A stretch of 64,000 bases of DNA, from NCBI GenBank assembly GCA_024195265.1, contig JAJLRJ010000009.1, positions 7,282,997-7,346,996 of the forward strand, written 5' to 3'. Below, piece after piece: positions 23,842 to 35,374 of this stretch; within the stretch, counting starts at the first letter, position 1, and each line of letters starts with the position of its first letter. The notes under the pieces were generated by a model, which saw only the letters and a program-made list of their open reading frames with translations, ran no database searches and was not told the DNA's origin. The stretch comes from Dendrophyllia cribrosa. Its lineage: Eukaryota; Cnidaria; Anthozoa; Scleractinia; Dendrophylliidae. The position numbers and the translations under genes are program-made.

Positions 23842-24806
23842 ATCCAGTTACGGACAATTTTTCTGCTTCCCAAAAGTGTCCGTTTACGGAGGCTTGCGGG
23901 AACGATTCTCGTAAAAAGAGGATTAAAACCGGGTTTTGTTTAGGCGGCCGTAAGTAAAGCTGTCCGCTTACGAGAGTGTCCACTCACAGAGCTTTGCCTG
24001 TATGCCATTAAACACCAAGTTGCGGTAAAAAAAGGCTTAGCTCCTCCCCCATTTCACATCTTTTGGGTGTGAAATTCCAATTAAGTCGTCTTTCAATCAC
24101 AAAACGAGGCTAACTTGCGCGTCCTTTAAATATAATTTGCTTCAACAATCTAATAAACCAAGATTTTCCCTCAGCAAAAAAAGAAATAGAAGTTCATAAA
24201 GATTTTGATTTTACTTTCATAAAATTGTGTTAGCAGTGGTGTTAGTAATGACGCATGTTTGTCAGTTGTTAGTGCTTCAGTGGTTGATTGACGACTGGAG
24301 GTGATAATGGCCAGGCCAGGCTCCTTTTATACCGGAACTTCGTGTTTAAGCGTTTCATATTTAAGTATTGTTCCACATAAGAACGATAGCAAACTTCATT
24401 GTTCTGCGGCATTGGCTCTTTCCCACATAGAATATCTTTGATTTCAAGAATAGAGGAGGAGCTGATGGTTAATAATTATATTTCATTATAAAAATAAAGA
24501 AAATCCATTTGCGTCAAATAAATTTTACGAAATGTTCGTGCTTAACCAATCAGAATAGCAGAAGACAATAGCTAATAATTTTGCTTCTTTGATGAAGTTC
24601 CCCAAATACAATTTCTTTTAAAAATTGTATGTTGTGCGATTGGGTCTCAAATTACTTGAAACCTTAAAAAAATTAGACAAAATGCACCTTGAACCTTAAC
24701 TTTTTAGCGGTTTTTGAGTCTAGGCCAATGAGATCACTAGTTTTAACAATGAAAATTCTTGACATTCCCTTGCCGTTGGCGCTATCCTTCTTATGCGGAT
24801 CATTAC

Positions 24807-27800
24807 TTAAACTGTACTTTGTTTCGAAGCAACTATTTCCGCAGCCATAGCATCCACCAAAGTGTCAAATGTTAGCTCCCATGCTTCTTGGCACTTGTCA
24901 TTAAAGATGTCCTTAAGTTCTTGTGACAGTGTGTACAGTAGGGCCTCTTTCACCACCTAAGAATTGCCGAATAAAAGATCGTGATTTACTTTTTTTACTT
25001 TAAGTTAGTACTCAAACACGAGCAGCGTGTCGCACGAGAATGGGAAAAAAATAATATCTTCCCTCCCTCGCGTGACTCGCATTCGTTGCACGCGCGCCGC
25101 AAAAGCGCAGGCTGCTGAAGCCGCGGTTATTGGCAGAAACGTTGCTAAAAAAAATTCTTTCAGAAAAATATGATACCTCTCAGGGCCAGGGGTAAAAATT
25201 AATGTGAGTCACACTCACAAAACGGCTTTCTGGTACGAGAAACTTTTCAAAATTTTCGACCATCACCCCCGTCAATTTTATAAAGGAGTACCCCGGAATT
25301 GTTCTTTCCTGTGCATTTCAAGACACATTACGTTTGCACTTTGTTAACGTAAATCATTCTTAAAATGCTGGGATGGGGGGGGGGGGGGGGGGGGGGGGGA
25401 GATGATCACACCATACGGAGGAGGAGAGTAACCTGACTACTGGTCGCTTTATGTTATGGAAACTGGCAACACTTACAGCAAACTGTTGCTTCTTTATTCC
25501 CATGTTGGCGTGAATTGTTCCCAGTCTCTTCAGGGCAGGCAGAAGCTCGGTCAAGTTGTCCAGACTTTGTACAGCTTGGTCTAACGTGCTAATGACCCGC
25601 CCGATGTGATCTTTAAATTCATCGCTTTCTATGTCTGAGTTGAAGTAACTTGCAGCATCAGGAGAAATTTGAAATAACCTGGAACGATAAAAGTGACTTT
25701 AAAATAATTAAAACGAATGAAAGAATTAATGAATAAATAAATAAAAGACCTATATAGCAAACATATCACATATCTCATGGTACTTTACATACACTTATGA
25801 GAATAAAATCGGACGTCAGCTCACGACGGCGCCTCAGGCAACCGCTTTCAGTCCATTGTTGATCTCATCTCTCCCACCCCAATGGCACTGAGGGTGGTCA
25901 CAGCATGGCCACACCTCCCTACTCGAACGTCTGGCGAGTGCCCACTTCCTTGAGCATTTTATAATTTAGAATATGTACCTCTAAGGGGTTGAAATCCATT
26001 TGAGCCACGCCCATCCAACGACATTCTGGTACATTTTAGGGTGCTTTTCGAAAATTTCCGACGAATATGCTGGAGTCCCCCGAATCATATGAACCTAAGA
26101 TGACGGAATACTGTGTACCTTATATAAAACAAGCGGCATTAATCTGAAGACAATGACAATTATATTTACTGCCAACATTGATTTGTTTGCTTTGGCAGAG
26201 GTCACAAGATTAATTATCCGTTGGAGTATTTCATGGCAATATAAAGGTCATCCTCAAAACAACTTTTTTCTTCCAATAACAAGATCCAAATAAAAAATCT
26301 ATAAATAAAATAACCTTAATTCGATCTTTCCAATTTTCAGCATTGATTCACAGTCTCCCACGACCGTTACTTGTTTATAAGCCTGTCATGTGTCAGCATT
26401 TCATCTTAACCCCTTTTACATATTGTAACCGTTTGTTTCCATCTTCGCTTAATTAGCTTTCTTAGCCCCTGATGAAGGTTAGTTTTGTCTAAAAGAAACC
26501 GAACAAATTCAGCTGTCTGATCAGCCTTGCATGTTAAAGATTTTTTATTTGGTTCATTGCTGATCCTGAGCTGCACAAAGATCCAGCTACATTCGCTATC
26601 GTTTGTCCAAGTGGTCCTTGCATTGTTACAGAAGTCATTTGAACCAAAAGTCCAAAAGTCCAAAAGTCGCTATTCTCCAAAACTCTATCTTCATACTACT
26701 GATCAATTGCTCGGCAAATGATATCCTATTCTAGGCCAAGGGTGCGTTCCTTTGGGATGATCTCTATCCGGATCACTCGGATCATGAAGCATCAAAGGAA
26801 CCGATGAATCCACTCTGGACAAAGATTCGTCGGTTCCTTTAAAGTGCCTCTGTGATCAAATTTTTGATTTTCATTTTTTTACATTTTCGTGTACAATTAG
26901 ACTTTCTTACTCATCTTGCCAAATTTCAATTCATTACGAACATCAGAAGTCATTTTATTTTATCATTTATTTCCGAGAATTTACGCCGCCATTAATCAAC
27001 CTTGTTCCAAGGCTTGGTTGCGAATGGGAGAAAGTGACGTCAAAGACTCAAACATACCTCACGGGTTGAAATTATAATAACAATCAGCATAGAAAATTGC
27101 ACGAAGAACAAGTCCAAAGTTTTTGTTGCTTTTCGCGTGATTTTCAATACTTATTGTTATTATAATTTCAACCCGTGAGGTATGTTTGAGTCTTTGACGT
27201 CACTTTCTCCCATTCGCAACCAAGCCTTGGAACAAGGTTGATTAATGGCGGCCGTAAATTCTCGGAAATAAATGTTAAAATAAAATGACTTCTGATGTTC
27301 GTAATGGATTGAAATTTGGCAAGATGAGTAAGAAAGTCTAATAGTACACGAAAATGTAAAAAAATGAAAATCAAGAATTTGATCATAGGGGCACTTTAAT
27401 GCAGCATGATCCGAGTGATCTTGGATCAGTGATCCGGATCCGGATCATCCCAAAGGAACGCACCCCAAAACTCTCCCCCAGTGATTTCTATACCCTATCC
27501 CAGACTAAACTGCTTGAAAACCATACCCTTCACAGCGACACATTAATAACTATAATAACGTACGGTAAAACCACAACGACAAACCAGTGAAGAGTATATA
27601 CCGGATCTATCGTAGACCTGGATCAGTAAAAATCTTGAAATAGTAAAGGTAAAAACGGCAAACTGATCCTTACAGCAGAAAGAAAAGATAGAGACAGAAG
27701 TGAAATAAAAAAACAAACAGTTGAATATATTTGCCCGATATTTCGGTTTGCAAAACAAACCTTCTACGGGTAGCCCCCTTCCGAGCGTTTCGTTTGAGGA

Positions 27801-28142
27801 TTTCTATCCTTTCAAACATTTGTTTTCTAAGTAAAGGTGCGTTTATTGAAATATTTTAAGCTTATAAGCCCTTTTACCTACTCTGAGTTTGATCAGTTGT
27901 TTACTTTAGCAAAATGCGCAATTACGTAGCGGCTCTAATGACCACTTAAACTCTAATGACTGTAGATGTGGGCTATCTATAAATTGAGAGCGTGGAATTG
28001 GAAATGTGGAACGGTGAACGGGAATCTTTAAAATGGGAGAGCCTTCAAAACGGGAAAGCTTTAAAATGGGGAGTCTTTAAAACAGGGAATAATAATAATA
28101 ATAATAATATTTTTTTCGATAAAAAATTATAATAATAATAAT

Positions 28143-28178
<36 letters not shown>

Positions 28179-30250
28179 ATATAGCGCTTATTCATATCCG
28201 TTCTAAGCTCTTTACATCTATTGTTAAAAAGGTAAAAACTAATTAAAAATTAGGCACGTAAAACCTAATGAAACCAAAAGATTAAGTCAACTAATTTAGG
28301 TTAAAAGCGCATTTAAAAAAGTATGTTTTTAGTTTAGATTTAAAAACAGCTAAAATGTTCCATAAATAAGGGACAGCTACTGAAAAAGTTTAAAAACCAT
28401 AAAATTTAAGGTTCCATTTGTTTTGTTTTGTTTTGTTTTGAATCAACAGGGAATCCTTAAAACGTTATAAAAGGCGTCAGGTCAAGATTTTAGAGATTCC
28501 CTGTTTTAAAAATTCAGTCTTCATTTCAAAGATTCCCCGTTTTAAAGATTTCCGGCCCGTTCCCATTCTCTGTTCTCCGATTTCCCGCTCTGCAGAAGCG
28601 TAATACTTCATTGTAAAGAACTTATAATGACCAAAACATGACAGACGTGCGTGTTATTAAAGATAATTCTGACACCCATTAAGTCAAACTTAGAAAATTG
28701 TTTTATAAACAACCGTCCGTCCCGGGAACCCCCCCCCCCCCTCCGCCGGGGGGGCCGTCCGTACATTAAAGTCATTTTCTTCTGTGACTAGCTACCCACT
28801 GTACTTCTGACTTCTCCTTCAGTAATTTGCCTGATTAGCTAGGAGAACTTTTGTAAGAGTTTATACAGTGTTGTGCTATTTCGTTTTCTTTAAGAAAATA
28901 CCAGAAAGTCTTGCTCTGACCTCAACATCTCATTATCGTATAAAACGATAAACCAGTATTCAATTTGCGATTTTATACGGTTTCCTATTACGTAATTCCA
29001 TCTGCAGACGTTTCAAATAAATCCCAAATTGTTGCATATTGAAAAGCAAATGTTACCATGCCAGAGTACTGGTGAAGAGGTTTCATTTTAATGGTCACAC
29101 CAAAGGATTTCGTTCGCACGGACTCAAACGGTTAGAACTACACTACATTTGACTTTGGGAGTGAAACGGTTAAATTTAACATGTTACCCTGCATCTCAGT
29201 GTAAGCTTATTTCCTGCTTAAAGTTTCTCTGTTTATATCAATTCTAAGGTTATTTAATGCGAGTTTTATTTGCTTCGTTGTCGTTATAAGGCGAGGCATT
29301 GTAATCCTCTTAGCTAAGTTGTAGTTGGCACTATTGGCATTGAAGTCTTGTTTTTCAATTAAACACGTCCTCTTTTATGGCCTCTCTTAACAGAGTAATT
29401 ATCACAGCTTATATATTAAACCTAACTTCGCATAGAAACTTACATGTAATATACAGCCAAAGCTCTTTGAGCAGAGCTGACACTTTCGTAAGTGGACAGC
29501 TCTACTTACGGCGCCTTGAATTCTTACGGCCCCTTTTAAATTCTCCTCTTACGAGAATCATTCCTGTAAGTGGTAGCTCCAGTTAGAAGGTGTCCACTTA
29601 CGGTAGCTTCGACTCAGTGTAGATGTCAAATTCCTCTTTCACCCCGGCAATCGGCATATTAACCGCGAGTCAACAGTTAACTTCATCTTATATCATCACA
29701 TTCTTATATATTAAATAACGTTGATGAACCGAGAAAAGGAGCGACAAAGGGAAATTAATGTATTGATCGAATTATTTCGCCTCATATAGTGTAGGTCGAT
29801 ATACAAAATGTAAGGAGAACTAATTTTGTTTACGGCTTATTGAAGTTTTAACCCTACCCATCCCAAGGTCGAATCAAGAGTCGTTTATGTGTTTTATATA
29901 ATCTTTAAAGTTTGGTGATCAAGTCCTAAGGTGTGATAACTCGAAAAACATTCAGCCTAGGCCTCATGCGCCTGTATCATTTTCGTGTCACGTACTGCTG
30001 TTGAATTGTTTTCAACATTTTGTAGTGTAATATTAAAGTTTGCAACTAAACAAACGTGCAGCGTCAGAGACGGAAAAACGTTCCAATATTACGGCTGTTC
30101 CTTAGTCACTTACCTCTTGAACAATTTTTGCCCTACTTGAACCTCAGGTTTTGCCGCTTCTTTCCATGTTTCTCTGACTAGTTCCTTATGCTCACCAGTA
30201 AGAGATTTTGCTACGTTTGAACAGCATGTTTTTTCTCCTGCTTCAGGCAT
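24807..30250 (-). CDS. Neuroglobin-like globin, complete, three exons
   Basis: Heme-binding globin of 162 aa. Exons on the minus strand: 30114-30250, 25477-25678, 24807-24956 (489 nt, phases 2 and 0). Landmarks: A-helix LVRETWKEA (W29), B-helix KLFKRLF with Phe44 at the B10 position, EFKDHIGRV with distal His70 (E7), LGTIHANMGI with proximal His102 (F8), then VVKEALLYTL and a terminal helix WELTFDTLVDAM. The His-His spacing of 32 equals that of neuroglobins, which favours a hexacoordinate, non-transport role; this is inferred. Intron phases and places fit the conserved B12.2 and G7.0 globin introns, and no central E-helix intron is present. The CD region between SYF58 and His70 is only about 11 residues, shorter than usual. 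The N-terminus has a CC pair (9-10) that could be acylated. The start ATG is the first in frame. Confidence 0.9.
25375..25399. repeat. Poly-G tract of about 25 bases
   Basis: Almost unbroken G run in the second globin intron, ending about 80 bp past the exon 2 donor. Confidence 0.9.
26741..27464. repeat. Outer MITE with a nested TTAA element
   Basis: GGTGCGTTCCTTTGGGATGA at the left is mirrored by TCATCCCAAAGGAACGCACC at the right, and GGATCACTCGGATCATG by CATGATCCGAGTGATC. It is interrupted at 26839-27399 by a family D element. Lies in the first globin intron. Confidence 0.75.
26839..27399. repeat. TTAA-flanked foldback family D, copy 1 (piggyBac-like)
   Basis: TTAA-AGTGCC at the left, GGCACT-TTAA at the right. 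The arms of about 230 bases are inverted copies of each other, for example ACTTTCTTACTCATCTTGCC and GGCAAGATGAGTAAGAAAGT. The loop near 27085-27145 is unpaired. A near-identical copy is at 62409-62970. Confidence 0.9.
28087..28175. repeat. AAT/ATAATA microsatellite cluster
   Basis: Two runs of AAT repeats separated by a short TTTTTTCGATAAAAAATTAT interruption, in the first globin intron. A short TTTTG run follows near 28417-28440. Confidence 0.85.
29459..29625. repeat. Family K-like MITE fragment
   Basis: AGCTCTTTGAGCAGAGCTGAC, then CCTCTTACGAGAATCATTCC and a CCACTTACGG...CTTCGACT end. This is the reverse arrangement of the family K element at 20865-21066. First globin intron. Confidence 0.5.
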
Positions 30251-30657
30251 GATGTTTTCCCCGACACTGGCCAGTCACGTGTTATTTATCTCAAATCAAA
30301 GGTCTCTCAATAGAGACTGGTGTAGCGTTGAACTTTAGTCATCCGTCTGTAATCTATCCTCACTGCATACAATTGCCACATCGCGGTGACTAAGTTATGG
30401 GAGGAGTCCGCGACTACTGTGGCAGCTAAGGTATGCAGCGGGCAACAAGGGTAGCCCCGTCAACCGGCACCAGGGGAGGAGGGTGGGGCGACAAAGGCTT
30501 CCTCCACCGGAACGCCGGCAAAATGACACTGGCCGGCGCAAACACTGGGAATTTAAACAAAGAGACCGCAAAGCATCATGCCGCCCCGAGGCATGAAAGC
30601 GTGGTGGAATTTGAAGGATTGAAATCAAATTCCGCGATGCGCTAATTATGTATGCAG

Positions 30658-30870
30658 TGAGAATAGTCTGCGGATTAGGCGATTTTTTATTTATAAAAAA
30701 TGTGCCTCGTCGCGCACGTCATAATATGATTTACATAAATGTTTATAAGAGTGGTGGACAAATTTCCTCGACGTTAATTAGCGTCTGCATTACTAGTACA
30801 TTAGCAGTAGAAGTAGTGCACTGTACATTAGTACATTAGCAGTAGCAGCGGTAGCACATTAGCAGCTAGA
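30658..30870. repeat. Interspersed repeat family J, copy 1
   Basis: GCGGATTAGGCGATTTTT followed by TTTACATAAATGT and runs of GCAGTAG / TACATTAGCAG. The same order occurs at 38371-38612. Confidence 0.65.
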
Positions 30871-32005
30871 AAATGCTCTTGGCTGCATAATGGCTACACT
30901 TCTAAATTTTAGCCAGTTTGAACATTTGCAAATTAGTAGTTTTAACAGGGGCACTCAACGAGCCAAGTTCACCAAAGATTTTAGAAAGTCATGTTAGAAC
31001 TCCGTTAAATGGATATTTGTATCAGCTATCAATTTTCGATCTGTTCCGATGTCTTAGCCGAAATTCAACAGGCCGAAAGTATTGAGAACAACTCTTTTTC
31101 TAGGAAAAAGTTCGCTAAAGTTCGATTTTCAAGAATTCTTTAAGGTAGCTATTTGCCTCCGAATCTTTATCTGGATTTTTTGAGAACCAAAAATTACCTT
31201 TTTCATCCTCTCGAAAACGTCAGGCGTAGCTTTTATTGGGTCCGAAAACGTCAGTGACATTTCTGGTTTGTAGGAGACACTAAGTGCTACTGCGAGTCTC
31301 GTTATGTTTCGGTTACGGCGCACTGACGAGGGCCAAAAAGCCCGAAACAGCTGACTTCGTCTGCTTTCTAGTTTTGAGCGCTGATCACACGCGACCCACT
31401 GCCGGCACTCCATTCAAGGCGAATATAGACGAATTCAGGGGACTACTATAAAAAAGCAGTGAATTGTGACAAGATTTCAAGGAAACAGAGACTGATCGTC
31501 GACAACTTTACCCGCTAAGAAAAGGTAAAACTTTATCAAAATTTATTTCCAAAGCAGTATAAACTAAAATGAACGGTATAGTTTACAGATGTCGTGTCTT
31601 AAAATACAGAGCACCCAGCGAGGAATGTTTAGTAAAACGCCTTTAAAGGAAACTACAAACAATAAATAGTTACAATTTAATTTTGTACAAGAAAAATAAT
31701 AGGGTACTGGCTACCCGAAATAAATTTAAAGTTAAAAAAGCCAGGCAGCGTATTAGGCTCTTTTAGATGAACATTTCAGAGGCAGAATATTTTAGGGATC
31801 AGAATCGTATTACCCGAAATAACTAGCTGCTTCCTCCTTCCCGAAAATTCTAGCTTCAGTAAAACAAAAAGCGAACATTTTTCGATGTTACGAAAATTTG
31901 AGGCGACAATTTACTAAAGACAACTTTACTTTTTACTGTAAATAATTATATAGCAGTCAGTTAATCCAGTATTGTCAGCACGGCTATTATCCTTTAATTT
32001 CTCAG

Positions 32006-32038
32006 AACTGTCCAATTTGGGATTTAATTTGGACAGTT
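32006..32038. repeat. Small hairpin with GTCCAATTTGG motif, left of the recombinase
   Basis: AACTGTCCAA and TTGGACAGTT face each other across about 13 bases. The same motif heads the large palindrome at 34048-34208. Confidence 0.7.
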
Positions 32039-32072
32039 TTCAATAATATATGGAGTTTGAGTAAAAATGCAG

Positions 32073-32106
32073 AAACTGTCCTATTTGGGAAAAAATAGGA
32101 CAGTTT
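32073..32106. repeat. Perfect hairpin, variant motif
   Basis: AAACTGTCCTATTT, loop GGGA, then AAAAATAGGACAGTTT: a 14-bp stem 110 bases before the recombinase ATG. Confidence 0.8.
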
Positions 32107-32216
32107 GTTTCAGCCAATGAAATCCGAGAAAAAACAATGGATTGTGAAACCAACCAATCAGCAGTGAGCAAACGTCAGCACTGAAAGCAGGACAGGTCGC
32201 CATTGTTGTTGACAAC

Positions 32217-33582
32217 ATGGAGGAATTCAGTGAAGAAAATTTGCCAAATTTTTCCATCTTTAGCAGTTCTAACACAAATGAGAGATTTCCACGGTTGCAG
32301 GAAGAGGAAATTAATACTCTTAGAAGCAGAAACGAAAACTCAAACACCGCCAAGAGCACAAAAACGTGGCTGAACGTTTTCAACGAGTGGAAACTCCAGC
32401 GTAATAACGAAGCGAGACGTTTTGAAGATATCCCTCCAGAAGAGCTAGATGCAATTCTCTGCCGCTTCTTTGCCGAAATTCGAAAAAAAGACGGCGGCGA
32501 ATATGAACCAGAAAGTCTGGCAGTGATGCAGAGCGCGTTGGACCGCCATTTAAAAAACGCTGGCAAAAAACACAGCATCTTGCGAGACCACGAATTTGAA
32601 AAGTCAAGGCAACAACTTGAGGCGAAAGCAAGAGAATTGAGAGTGAAGGGTTACGGAAAGCGAAAAAATGCATCTCACGCTTTGAATGAAGAAGACGAAG
32701 AATTCCTCTGGCAGTCAGGTCAGCTCGGTAAACATTCTGCTCAAGCTCTGGTCAATGTAAACTTTAAAAATGTCACTGAACACTTTGGCCTCCGAGGGAG
32801 ACAAGAGCACTATTCAATGATGGTGGAAGATTTCAGCATCATAACCAGTCCTGACAGCGTTGTCAAATACGTAACTTTTAAAGAAGGTCCTACAAAAACG
32901 AGGCAAGGAGGTCTCCGGATCGCCCACAGAGCTGTACAACCCAAAATGTTTTCGACTGGCGGCGAAAGATGCCCTGTAATGCTTTTCGAAGAAATGCTGT
33001 CTAGACGACCACCGGAAATGAGAGACAGTGGGCCATTCTACTTGACAACTATTTCAAAACCCAAGGGCCAAGTATGGTTTAGCAGACAACGAATGGGTGA
33101 ACACAAAATTGGACAGATAATGAAAGACATGGCTGTCAAGTCTGGTTTAACTGCTGCCACTGGTAAGAAATCATTCGAGCAGAAAAACTTGTGTGCAAAA
33201 GCTAAAGAATGCTGGTGTCCCGAGGGACAAGATTATTGATGTTACTGGACACCGTAATATTCTCAGCCTTAATTCATATGAAGGAGATGACGAGAATCAG
33301 GCAAGGGAACTGTCAAATATAATCAGTGGATGCAAGCAAACAAGTGATATTCAACAACAACCTGCTAACAGTAGCCCCAATAAGGATAGACTACCCCTTC
33401 AAGCCAGTTCTTCCAGCAACAGTTTCAGTACCATCAACAACTTTACAGGTACAGTGAATTTCTATGGTGCATTTCCTGGCTTTCCAGGTCTATCTAATAT
33501 GCCAGTGCCAACTCACCAAAAGCACAGAGCCACGACGTACATGGAAAAGGATCAGAGCTTCTCTACTCTCAGACTCAGATGA
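32217..33582 (+). pseudogene. DUF3504/Crypton-type tyrosine recombinase, single exon, one frameshift
   Basis: The first frame (32217-33239) opens with an acidic N-terminus, a TWLNVFNEWKLQRN segment and a DUF3504-like core: HSAQALVNVNFKNV, FGLRGRQEH (first catalytic Arg), EGPTKTRQGG and ERCPVMLFEEMLSRRP. After GKK at about 33168 the frame is lost. From 33169 another frame gives NHSSRKT (HxxR box), AGVP, DVTGHRN and SLNSYEG (expected catalytic Tyr), and ends at 33582 with a Ser/Asn-rich tail. A family-typical short stretch (about Leu-Thr) is missing at the junction, so a deletion of a few bases fits. The GTAAGA there is not a usable intron because only 20 bases separate it from the next AG. Relatives are KIAA1958, QRICH1 and ZMYM2 type proteins derived from Crypton transposons. 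It is intronless and repeat-flanked, so it is probably a mobile-element gene, now broken or misassembled. Confidence 0.8.
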
Positions 33583-33946
33583 GGACTAGCTATTGCTGAC
33601 TGTACAAAAACTTTAAATTTACACCTTTCTTGTATTCATTGTAGTTTTGCACTTTTTTAATTTGTGCGTGTTTTGTACAGACTAAAATAATTAATTTTAT
33701 TTTTTCTGCACTTTGTTAATTGCATTCTTTTCTTAATCTTTTCCATCTTTATTGTGTGTGTGTTATTTCTTTACACACTTTTATTTCTTGATATTGGAAA
33801 CTGGATAGTTTCAAAATAATGAAATTCTAAATTTTTTGACCTTAAAGTTTTACAGTATTGTTATATTTATTATATTTATTAAATTCAATTGTGATAATGA
33901 AATTCATTTCTATTTGGACTACAGCATGTATTTAAAAATGAATTAA

Positions 33947-33952
33947 AATAAA
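33947..33952 (+). promoter_or_regulatory. Candidate poly(A) signal of the recombinase unit
   Basis: AATAAA about 365 bases after the stop at 33582, in a T/A-rich 3' flank. Positional evidence only. Confidence 0.35.
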
Positions 33953-34047
33953 AAAATTATTAAGATTTCAGTCCGTTTTTTATCAGAGACAATTCCCATA
34001 GTTTTCCTTGCGAAGCTGTATTTCCTCACTAGCTATATAATTAATAA

Positions 34048-34208
34048 GTAATAAGACTACATGCTTGTCCAATTTGGAAATAATTGGATTCAAAAAATTC
34101 CTCTGACAGCCAAATTGGACTCGGCCTACGGCCTCGTCCAATTTTGGCTGTCCTCGGAATTTTTTTCATCCAATTATTTCCAAATTGGACAGCATGTAGT
34201 CCTATTAC
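34048..34208. repeat. 161-bp palindrome with GTCCAATTTGG arms, right of the recombinase
   Basis: Left arm GACTACATGCTTGTCCAATT with GGAAATAATTGGAT, right arm ATCCAATTATTTCC with AATTGGACAGCATGTAGTC. The centre is GAC-TCGGCCTACGGCCTCG-TCC, itself a hairpin. The arms contain the CTGTCCAATTTGG word seen at 32006. Confidence 0.85.
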
Positions 34209-35030
34209 ATATACTAATTACGAATTTTTAAGATGACTAATTCTGTGTTCACACTAGGGCGAAACATATTTTGTCTAATCATGACTGAAACACGTTTCAC
34301 TATTAAAAGTGTTCACATCAGGCGGTGCATTGCGTGTATCATGATCGAAACATGTTTATATTCTGAGCATCATTGAAACTATCTGAAAAACTTGAAACTA
34401 CATAAATTATCGAACCAGTTTTGTAACGCGTTTTGAAATTAACAACTAATGTGAACAATGAAATTGCAAACATACCTACGGAAAACATGTTTCGTTAAAA
34501 CAGTTTACTCTAAACATGTTTCGGTGCTGATGTAAAAATCATTCGTTGGGTGCTGTTGGACGTAATACGTACGTTGAAATTTTGCTGTACGTAATAATTT
34601 CCAAATTCAGTGATGTACCACATACCTTTGACGTATGTTTAAGGTGGCAGTAGCCTTTTTTGCCAAATCTTTTAGACGGTAGTGAAAGGTGGCAAAGTCA
34701 AAACTACGGTATCGATATGGTAACATTTGATGCCTTACAGTGTCGTGCAACTTTGTAACACCTTTAATGTAAACGTTTCTTGCTACATGCAACGCAAACG
34801 TTTCTTGATTTTGATAAAATAAATCATCTTTTTAAAACTGACTCGAAAAATGTGAATGGATAGTCTTTTTAAGATAACAGAGTGGTCGCCCAATTTCCAT
34901 GCAAAAGTCGAAGTTTTTAATTAGTTTCTGCCGTAGGGTTAAATTAGGACCTAGATTAGCGCCGATGGCTACATTTTATAAACATTTTCCAGTAACTAAG
35001 TAACCATCTACTACATGGATGGGTAGTAGC

Positions 35031-35374
35031 AGGAGCCCATAATCCCGGAGAGTGCAACTTCCATACTGCGCCTGTGAAACGGCGTTTTTACAAGTAGGTT
35101 TATTTTTAGATAAGCCTTTCCCGTGAATTGGTTTCGGAAAACCAATCACAAGCAATTGCATAATTAATAACATTCACATATTCACATAGCGACTGGAAAT
35201 CAGACATTCGCCACACAGGAATGTGAACATGTGAATAGTTATTAGTTATGTAATTGCTTGTGATTGGCTTTCCGAAACCAATTCGCGGGAAAGGCTTATC
35301 TAAAAATAAACCTACTTGTAAAAACGCCGTTGCACGAATTTATGGTGGTTGCACGCTCCGGGTAATGGGCTCCT
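35031..35374. repeat. Inverted-repeat element family F, copy 1
   Basis: CAGGAGCCCATAATCCCGGAG at the left, CTCCGGGTAATGGGCTCCTG at the right. Long arms contain TAGATAAGCCTTTCCCG and CAATCACAAGCAATTG. The flanks GTAGTAG and GTAGTTG look like a 7-bp target duplication. Almost identical to 56060-56409. Confidence 0.85.

Larger units (their letters stand above)
22056..24806. other. Repeat-rich intergenic spacer between the TBC gene and the globin gene
   Basis: The two genes converge. This spacer holds their 3' UTRs plus four inverted-repeat elements (22303-22580, 22652-22875, 23220-23563 and 23650-23841). No coding exon was seen. Poly(A) sites could not be fixed, because the candidate AATAAA words lie inside repeats. 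Confidence 0.6.
30251..32216. other. Intergenic region between the globin and recombinase genes
   Basis: Holds a repeat copy at 30658-30870 (family J, also at 38371-38612) and short hairpins at 32006-32038 and 32073-32106. A minus-strand open frame at 31129-31413 has a possible splice donor near 31197 (AAAAAG|GTAATT), but no partner exon was found, so no gene is called. Confidence 0.5.

Noticed and set aside
27715..27780. Retroelement end with CGATATTTCGGTTTGC
   Set aside because: Looks like a word seen near Penelope-type ends, but no RT or clear border supports a call here.
31129..31413. 94-codon minus-strand frame with a possible splice donor near 31197
   Set aside because: No downstream exon in frame could be found; the globin downstream has its own start codon and complete N-terminus.
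33161..33181. Intron to repair the recombinase frame
   Set aside because: GTAAGA to the next AG is only 20 bases, too short for a spliceosomal intron.
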